From Ilex aquifolium (lineage: Eukaryota > Streptophyta > Magnoliopsida > Aquifoliales > Aquifoliaceae), in the NCBI GenBank assembly GCA_951799425.1, contig OX637402.1, positions 20,163,844-20,227,843 on the forward strand: a DNA stretch of 64,000 bases, read 5' to 3'. The notes below the pieces were generated by a model, which was not told the origin of the DNA, ran no database searches, and saw nothing but the letters and a program-made list of their open reading frames with translations. The translations under genes and the position numbers were made by a program. Below, in pieces: positions 56,611 to 64,000 of the stretch. The number at the start of each line of letters is the position of its first letter. Position 1 is the first letter of the stretch.

Positions 56611-59600
56611 ATGGGGGTTGATTACTACTACATCTTGAAAGTGAGTCGCGATGCGAGCGAAGAGGAGTTGAAGAAAGCCTATAAGAGGTTAGCAATGAAA
56701 TGGCATCCAGATAAGAATAGTACTAACAAGAAGGAAGCGGAAGCCAAGTTCAAGCAAATCTCCGAGGCCTACGATGTGCTAAGTGACCCTAAGAAGCGTC
56801 AGATCTACAATTTGTACGGCGAGGAAGCTTTGAAGTCCGGTCAATTCACTCCGACCTCTGCAAATGGTGGTGGTTACAGTGCTCGTGATGTGGATGATAT
56901 TTTTGCGGAGTTTTTTGGTGGATCTGACGGTGTTAATGGTGGTCGTCGGAGTTCAAGTTTCAGTGATAGAGGAAAGGCGGCGGCGGTGGAAATTAAGTTG
57001 CCTTGTAGCTTGGAGGAGCTTTATAAGGGTTCTAAAAGGAAAATGAAGATCTCAAGAACTATTCTCGATGACTCTGGGTACGTAAAAACGTCCTCAATTT
57101 TTTCTTTTTGGTACATAAACTAAACTTTATTTGTGTTTACATGTTCAATTTCTGCATATATGATCGCATATGTGTTAATTTTGAGTGTAATAGTTTTCTT
57201 GTTGATTGTAAGTTGAATAATTGTGCCTGTTCTTGTGGAGATGTGATTTAAACGTTCCTTGATTCTGCGTTTGGTCATGTCATGTGGAATCCATGCCTTG
57301 GAATAAGAACTGGAGGAGAAAAAGTAGTATGAACTTTGAACTGATGGGGTTTCTGATCCAAATTTCGGGGCATGGATTCCATATCTAACAAATTGTGCGA
57401 CGATCATTTACCACCTATTTCTTGATCATGTTTATTGGAGCTGGGTGTAGTTGGTATCTTAAATTAATCCCAAATTTGTGAGGAACAGAAGTGTTTGATG
57501 TCAATTGTCAAGTTGGTCCTGTGGGGGCTATGCAGCTATGCAATAGAAGTGGTGACATGAATATCAAAGTTTGATATGAAATTTAGTATAGGTAATTTGA
57601 TTCTTTTGTGAGGGTTGCTGTAGGTTGTGTACAAGTTAAAGTTTGGGAGAGCTACATTCAACATAAAATACCTATTCCAGAGAACTGCCAATTGGATGTT
57701 GACAGAAAAGGAGCTGAAAAAAACTATCCTACTTAATATGCTTAATCGAAGAGGAGGAAAGAGGGATGTGGGTTGTGGGGAAGGGATGTAGCTTAATATG
57801 TCTATGCATTGTTGTCATCAGATACTCAAATGGTCTATTGTGCCAACATTGTCCTCAGCTAAACTTTTAGTCGTGTTAGAGCAACTCCAACCCAGCTCTC
57901 CAAAATATATTTAAATATTACATTCTCTACTTTAACTAGCTATTTTTATAAGTTCACTTCAACCATACTCTCTATTTTAACTAACTATTTCAACTAACTT
58001 TAACTAACTTTCAATAATATAATTCAAAAGGAAAATATTATGTAACCCAAATTTGTATCACAAATGTACATCCCAAATGAGTGTGGATCATTGGATGAGT
58101 GGGTCTTATCAACTTTTTTAATTGGGACCCACTGATCTAATCATCCTTATTGATTTGGGATGCATATTTGGGTTACAAATTTGGGATATATAGCATTGCT
58201 CAATTAAAAAATGTCACATAGTTTAACACGTCAGTGCCAACCATAATGATGACGTGGTATCATCAAAATTTCAAAGTTTGAATTTTGCAACATTCATATT
58301 TTCAACGGTCATTTTTTCAACGGTATATTTTTGAAAATGTATAAATAAGACTTTCCCCTCTCATTGTCATATACCTCAATTTAAACTATAGCTATGACAA
58401 AAACCAAATAATCAATTTAAACCATAGCTAGAACAAAAACCAAATAATCAATTTAAACCATAGCTATGACAAAAACCATACAATTAATTTGAGATTAAAT
58501 TTTGATCTAGATCACTTAAGATTTATCTACAATAATCAAGAATCACCATCATAATTAAGTTTTAATTTTGAAGAGGTTGAAAGCATGCTATAATAGTCGT
58601 TCTTGATAGCACAAATATATATTATGATATTGATACATCACTGTTTATTGAAAAAATAGAACAAAAACCCTTCTTGTTGTTCTTCTGGAATTCAGAACGA
58701 TAAAAGAGGGAAAGAGTGGGTGAATTTGGGGGTGGGGAGAGAGGGGTTTAGAGAGGGTCGAGCCTGGATTTAGAGAGGGCCGACACAAACCAGAGCACTA
58801 AAGGGGTTGTGCACATTTGGGCACTAGGGTTTCGGCTTAGATTTGGGCATTAGGGTTTCGACTTAGATTTGGGTAGAGAGAGAGAGGGAGATCCATACCT
58901 TGGTGAAAGACTATGAAGACCACCTCTGTGATGAAGCCACTTTGGTGCAAAAGGGCAGATAGCGAGCGAAAGAGGGTCACAACTTCTGGCGAGTGAAAAT
59001 TGGTTTTAGTAAAATAGCTAGTGGGATAGAGAGTGGGTTAGAGAGAAATTTTAGGGATTGGCTCTTCAAAATAGCTAAGAATGGCCTTTTACCGAGTAAG
59101 TTGGAGATGCTCTTAGTAGCAACAATTTAGACACTGCTTCTTGAGTTGTGATTATCCTTTCTTAATGGCTACATGACGGAATAAGATTTGTAATTGAGTA
59201 GCTAATGAAAGTACCTACCATAAAATTAGAAGAAATTGAAATGGAAAAAAAAAATGACAATGAATGAGCAAATTTTTGCAAAGTTTGATCTTGGTTGTCA
59301 TCCATTATTGTTACAAATTTATACCAACTGAACAGTCCAAATGAATAACAGATGATGAATATATTTCTGTGTTGATGGTAGTTGGTGTCTAGGCGGGTAA
59401 TATCATTTTGCATCATAAGTCTGTATGCACTTAAATTGCAAATTGTAGATCATTATCGATGCATACATGCAATAAGCCTAAGACAAATTGGATTATCGCA
59501 TGGTTCTGGTGAACATCAACATCCACTGGCATTTTGAGTCTGTTGGATATTGGTTTAAATACGGAACACTCTGCAATTGGCATTATTTGGCAATTTGGTT

Positions 59601-60125
59601 ACTCTTATTTGCTGATGTGTTTCATTGCCTGCATTCTTTTCTTTCATCATGATATGATTCCTGCATTACTCTTGCAGGAAGCCTAAAACTGTTGAGGAGG
59701 TGTTGGCAGTACATATTAAACCTGGTTGGAAGAAGGGCACAAAAATTACTTTTCCTGATAAAGGCAACGAAGAACCTGGCATTGCCACTGGAGATCTTAT
59801 TTTCGTCGTAGAAGAGAAACCGCATGTCATATTCAAGAGGGACGGGAATGATTTGGTCGTCACTCATAAAATTTCCTTATTGGAGGCACTTACAGTGGAG
59901 ACATTCAACCTGACGACCTTGGATGGAAGGGATCTTGCAGTCCCAGTCACTGATATTGTCAAACCAGGCCATGAGGTGATACTTCCAAATGAAGGAATGC
60001 CCATCTCAAAGGAACAGGGGAAGAATGGAAACTTGAGGATCAAATTTGATGTCAAATTCCCATCGAGACTTACTGCAGAACAGAAATCTGATCTAAAGAG
60101 GGTACTGGGTGGATCTGCTGATTAG
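56611..60125 (+). CDS. Class B (type II) J-domain co-chaperone, DnaJ/Hsp40
   Basis: Two exons, 56611-57077 and 59678-60125, split a glycine codon and encode 304 residues. The J domain (1-70) has the HPD motif at 32-34 (MKWHPDKN), which stimulates Hsp70 ATPase. A short Gly/Ser linker follows, without the zinc-finger CxxCxGxG repeats of class A. Then come the substrate-binding beta domains ([49 protein letters not shown]). No signal peptide: a cytosolic or nuclear Hsp70 partner. The Gly/Phe region is short, so the protein is smaller than typical plant members of about 330-350 residues. The 2.6-kb intron holds MITEs. Proximity to CRR28 and GSTU genes matches Arabidopsis At1g59725/At1g10350, as recalled. 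Confidence 0.92.
57266..57394. mobile_element. MITE in the DnaJ intron, related to those in DUF569 gene 2
   Basis: CGTTTGGTCATGTCATGTGG and GGAATCCATGCCTTGGAAT at the left mirror CGGGGCATGGATTCCATATC at the right. The layout and TGGAAT(T/C)CATGCC core match the 37869-38000 element. Confidence 0.6.
57879..59112. mobile_element. PIF/Harbinger-like element in the DnaJ intron, 1234 bp
   Basis: Termini GAGCAACTCCAAC and, complemented, GAGCATCTCCAAC with TTA on both sides (57876-57878, 59113-59115), a 3-bp TTA duplication typical of this superfamily. No transposase is evident. A smaller inverted-repeat element lies within it at about 58035-58200. Confidence 0.75.
58035..58200. mobile_element. Nested MITE inside the PIF/Harbinger-like element
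   Basis: GTAACCCAAATTTG and CATCCCAAAT at the left are mirrored by ATTTGGGATGCATATTTGGG and CAAATTTGGGATATATAGCA at the right. It is about 165 bp and non-coding. Confidence 0.6.
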
Positions 60126-61233
60126 TCCAGGGATCGTCTCAAGGGTTGAAGAACATCACTAACACGAACAGTGATAGTGCTCAATAAACATAATACATTA
60201 TTTTTCACCATTATGGAGGTAAACTGTGCATATTAGGCAGATAGTTTGAAAGGTTGCTGGCAACATTTAGCGTTATGTGCACCATGATAACAGGCTTAAC
60301 AGCTATTTTAGATAATACGTTAGGTTCCACTTGCTCTCGTATTTGCTGGGACTTTGAATGCCAGAATCTAGCTGTTCTTGGGTTTGAAGTGGCTAGATTC
60401 TTAACATTATGTTATGTAGATTATAGAATGGCATGTGAGATTTTTTGCAGTTTTTGGTTCCCTAAACTCTGTGAGAGAGAATTCCAGATTTATCAAGTTT
60501 AAGCATTATACAATTTGAACTTATCGCCTCTACTTTACCTGGTAGATTTAAATTTCTGACCTCTTCTTATTTAAAGCTCAGCCCTAAGCAAGCAAGGTGG
60601 CAAGACTTAAGCGAGGATCTTTGAGAACAAAAGTCAGGAAGTTGAAGGATTATTGGAGTGTCTTTTGGGCCTCGGTGTCCAAGGAATTTGAGAATCTTTC
60701 TTTTTTTTGTTTTAACTAGCGTCGTGTGTAAGAAAGAATACACTGGATGAAGATGTCTAAGGCTATTAAGTCAAGGCCCCCCGGCAACAATATGAACAGT
60801 TAAATTTCCATATAGCTCATTGTCACCGGAAGAGAAAATGGGAGGGCGGCTACTCGTGCATTCCATAGCAGAGATGGCCTTAGTGAAGCTAAGTTGTAAA
60901 CGATGGTGCCCCGATGGATGCGGAATTTGTTAAAAGTAAGTTCCCGTGGTGCCATAGATTGTAATAATCTATGACGCTTGAAATATTGCATAGGGCTTGT
61001 AAGCACAAGTTGGGAAATGCCAAAACACTTTTGTGAATGAAAAGCTAATCCATGACACTTACCTCAATGAGGCTTCTCCGTTTCATCGAACAAGAAAGGG
61101 ATTCTGAATGGTTCATTTTGTAAACAGCAAACCACATTGAATCCATGTTTGAAGCAAAACTAAAAAACTTTTCATCACCCACCAGAAAGGCCAGTAACAG
61201 AGAACCCTATAGACACCTAGATGATTTATAAGG
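60126..61233. other. DnaJ 3' flank and intergenic sequence
   Basis: Probable 3' untranslated sequence, then non-coding DNA up to the converging minus-strand gene. Nothing recognisable. Confidence 0.45.
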
Positions 61234-62833
61234 TCATGAACCTGCTATGGCTTGGCCAGCTTGAACTGCATAGCCGTTGTTGTTGTAAGTATTCCCACCA
61301 CCACCCCTGCCACTTCTTCCCCTACCGTTATAGGAGTTCCTCGGATAATAATTTCCAGGCTGGTCATAATACTGATTGCGACCATTCTGGTAGGCCCCAC
61401 CTCCCCTGCTGCCACCTCGGCCGTTGGGATAACCCCTTCGGCCACCTGCACCACGACCACCTCTTTGATTCTGATACGACCTCCGAGGAACATACTCTTG
61501 CCCCTTTGGCTCTACATCCGCTAAATTTTGTTCCACTTCTGCCTGTTGTATGACCGAATCTGTCTGAGCTCGGACTTCTTCAGGATTTTCGACATCCAAT
61601 TCACCCTGAAGAGCAAGAGGCATACATCTTTTGTCAAACATATAAACAAAAGCAAGTACTAAACAAATTTGTGTGGAAGTATAAACAACACCTTGTGTGG
61701 TTCTTCCACAGGACTAGATTGATCTTCGTAAGCTCCATTTCCATGAAAATTTGCTGCATCCTCTTCCTATAGAACGTATATATACAATTTAGGAAGTTAG
61801 CACAAGGGCAAGATGATGGTGTTGGAATGAATCATCCTTGATAAAAACATAACCAACTTAATTTCCACATTTGAGAAGATGAAAAGCTTATTACTAAAAA
61901 TAAAATCATCTTCTGGAACCCCGCCAAAACTAAATCAAAAATGTTGAAATTTTTTTCACAAGTGTGCATCATTATGAAGCATTTAGTTAACATTCTAATG
62001 CCTAAAGGCCGGGCACAAAAATAAAAATGAGAATAAACATCATTACCTCATTTTTTGGGGCAGAACAATTCAACATATGAGTTACTGGCTTGAAGTATAT
62101 AACTCATAACAGTATTATTGACTAAACATGACTATGAGGTGAGACCGCAATTTACAAGTGGTCATTATAATGGCAAATCAACACTTTTTGATGGGGATAA
62201 AGATTCACTGAAAAATGATGAAACACATATATGTAGACACATTGGTAAGTTCACAGAAGACTATTGATGAGCAAAAGAAAACACGTGCTAGATAAGCAAA
62301 ACCTCGGGCAATAAACATCCTGATGATGGATACAATTCTATTCAAAAATCACCTGGCAACCATGATGGCTATTAAAGGCTAATTCGCTATTCCCACTATG
62401 TTGAAAAAGGTCGACAATTTGTAGTTGATAGTTTCTTTTCTTTACTTTTGCTTCTTTTTTTTTTTTTTTCTTTTTGTGCTTGTTTGAGTGGATTTCTTAT
62501 CCACCATTCATGTCCATTTGCATCTTTCTATGAAATATAAGATTTTTTTCTCCTATCAAAAAGTCAAAGCATATGGTACTTACAAAGTTCCACAAATTAA
62601 CCTCGTATGCCCAAACTTGGCAGTCGTTGTCTCCTTGAACAATAAAGGAAATATAAACTGCCCTTGGTTAAATCCTGAATAGGAGCAGCATTTGTGTGTA
62701 TCCTTTCATATTGATTATAAATATATTTGCAGTGCATGTTCAGAAAAAAAAAACAGACAAGTATGAGGATAGATTACACCTTCTCAGACTGCAGAATATC
62801 TCGTAGAATTTGAAGGTTCAAGGACAAGTAGAA
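61234..62833 (-). CDS. Glycine-rich RGG-box protein, 3' exons only
   Basis: Reading leftward, exons 62780-62833, 62047-62088, 61692-61766 and 61234-61605 join in phase 0 with GT..AG borders. The first two are less certain. They encode LQILRDILQSEK, a THMLNCSAPKNE segment, an acidic stretch (EEDAANFHGNGAYEDQ), then GELDVENPEEV and a C-terminal domain rich in Arg, Gly, Tyr and Asn with several RGG/GRGG motifs, ending QAGQAIAGS. RGG domains bind RNA and help form ribonucleoprotein granules, so a cytoplasmic RNA-binding role is likely. It resembles plant glycine-rich proteins such as At1g27090 (recalled). The 5' exons were not resolved and may lie beyond 62833 or outside the window. Confidence 0.68.
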
Positions 62834-64000
62834 CTAAGAAACTATTAATTTAGTTTCAGCAAATCTTTGACTTGATACAAATTTAACAAGACACAGTAAA
62901 GATCGCATTAGTTGAAGCCGTGAAGAGGGAAAGTCTTCTGGGTTAATATCCATGGAATTTGGGGTGGCACCCATTTCAAGGAAATCAATATCCTCCATTT
63001 GGCAATCAAGCAACGACAATTCAACCAAATCAGGAGAACAAGAAGTCAGATCATGCCACATCATCCTTGCCAAGATCACCCCCCCCCCCCCCCAAAAAAA
63101 AAAAAGAATAAAAATAAAACCGCCTTTTTTCATGTGGCCTGATTAAGTTACACAGATTACTCAATGGAGTCCTTATATAACAAGGAGCCCTTGTTGAGTG
63201 AAGATCCAAATAAAACGTAAATAGAGTCTGACCCTAGCACTCCTATTACTACACTCTTGCTATTGCCAGTAGTAGCCAATTCAATTCCATGTTTACAAAA
63301 CCAACAATTCCATCAAAAATCCTTCTTGGTCGTGGCACTTCTTTTCAAAGAACCAATGCCAATAAAACATAACAAGCATAAGATGTGCATGAAACAAAGA
63401 TTATTCCAGAGTCGTTTTTGAGGAGGATATCATTCTACCTAAAATACCCTTCGATTATCCAATAGGACAAAGAAAAGAAGCAGAACCCCTTCTCACAAAG
63501 TCTAATGAATCCCAAGACTCCAGAGCTCCTCTGACAAGATACCAATGAGAGAATTAAAGCAACATTTTATCCAAAAGTTTTGAGTGGAAAAGAAAAATAT
63601 AAAGCCCACACACAACTGCTCCTGATACTCATAACCTGGTTCACATGGTTTTGGCTTCTGTATCCATAATCACAACCGATCTACTCTTTTGTCCAATTCG
63701 TGCAAATTAAAACTTATTAGCTCCAAATACTGATCAACCGCTACACTTCTAGAAAAAGGTCTTCATTCAACCCAATATAAGACTTGATTGGTGCCGCTCA
63801 TCAGCCACATATAAGTAAAAGTGAAAAAGAAGCTTAAGCAACAAGCAGGATGTAGGCTGCTTACCAGAGTAACTTCTGGGAAGTTAGTCCCTATAACTAT
63901 ACCAATTGTACCATGGTTCAAGGTCGCGGTATCGGCCCTTGACTCGGGGATCACTTATGAGATACATCGATCACGGCGTCGTGGCGCGGTATCGGCCGAT
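62834..64000. other. Upstream part of the RGG gene and window end, unresolved
   Basis: Contains a C-run followed by an A-run at about 63079-63104. A minus-strand open frame at 62834-63133 has no clear family. Two 13-bp copies of CGCGGTATCGGCC lie at 63925-63937 and 63985-63997, 60 bp apart. More 5' exons of the RGG gene may be present but I cannot identify them. Confidence 0.35.

Noticed and set aside
62598-62640. Candidate exon of the RGG gene (minus strand, ending before GTTAAT)
   Set aside because: Its phase does not fit the flanking exons 62780-62833 and 62047-62088, which join directly in phase 0.

Overview
This is a gene-poor, AT-rich stretch of a plant nuclear genome. Spliced genes with GT..AG introns, tau-class glutathione S-transferases (GSTs), a DYW-type pentatricopeptide (PPR) editing factor, a Tat-lineage Ty3/gypsy retrotransposon, Helitrons, an Au-type SINE and many MITEs all point to a flowering plant, most likely a eudicot. 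The species cannot be named from the sequence.

Layout. 1-2.4 kb: minisatellites and a non-autonomous Helitron. 3.2-19.5 kb: a head-to-tail array of six GSTU17/18-like genes, all on the + strand with one conserved intron. Copies 1, 3, 5 and 6 look intact, copy 2 is frameshifted, and copy 4 has lost the 3' half of exon 1. Upstream regions were duplicated with the genes and carry an as-1-like TGACG motif near a TATA-like box. Helitrons, MITEs and a solo LTR lie between the copies. 19.5-32.7 kb: mostly one 11-kb Tat-lineage LTR retrotransposon with a 5-bp target duplication, a broken gag-pol, a 40-bp tandem array and an antisense ORF region. 34.7-39.8 kb: two tandem DUF569 (fascin-like) genes; the upstream one has only its first exon. 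40.9-44 kb: a degenerate LINE, a long GA microsatellite and a SINE. 45.6-47.4 kb (minus): the likely orthologue of CRR28. 48.4-55.4 kb: two solo LTRs of a second family, one inside a hAT-like MITE and one inside a probable Helitron. 56.6-60.1 kb: a two-exon class B J-protein. 61.2-62.8 kb (minus): the 3' exons of an RGG-rich protein.

The host genes are functionally separate: xenobiotic conjugation, plastid RNA editing, chaperoning, RNA binding, and an unknown fascin-like family. Their grouping resembles blocks I recall from Arabidopsis, where GSTU15/16, CRR28 and a DnaJ gene are neighbours, as are a second DnaJ with GSTU18/17, and a glycine-rich protein with a DUF569 gene. The window is therefore probably an ancestral syntenic block inflated by transposons. 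I found no clearly undescribed system. The best leads are the possible sharing of 3' exons between the DUF569 first exons, the higher-order palindromic array in the Tat element, and the nesting of all four LTR insertions inside older transposons.
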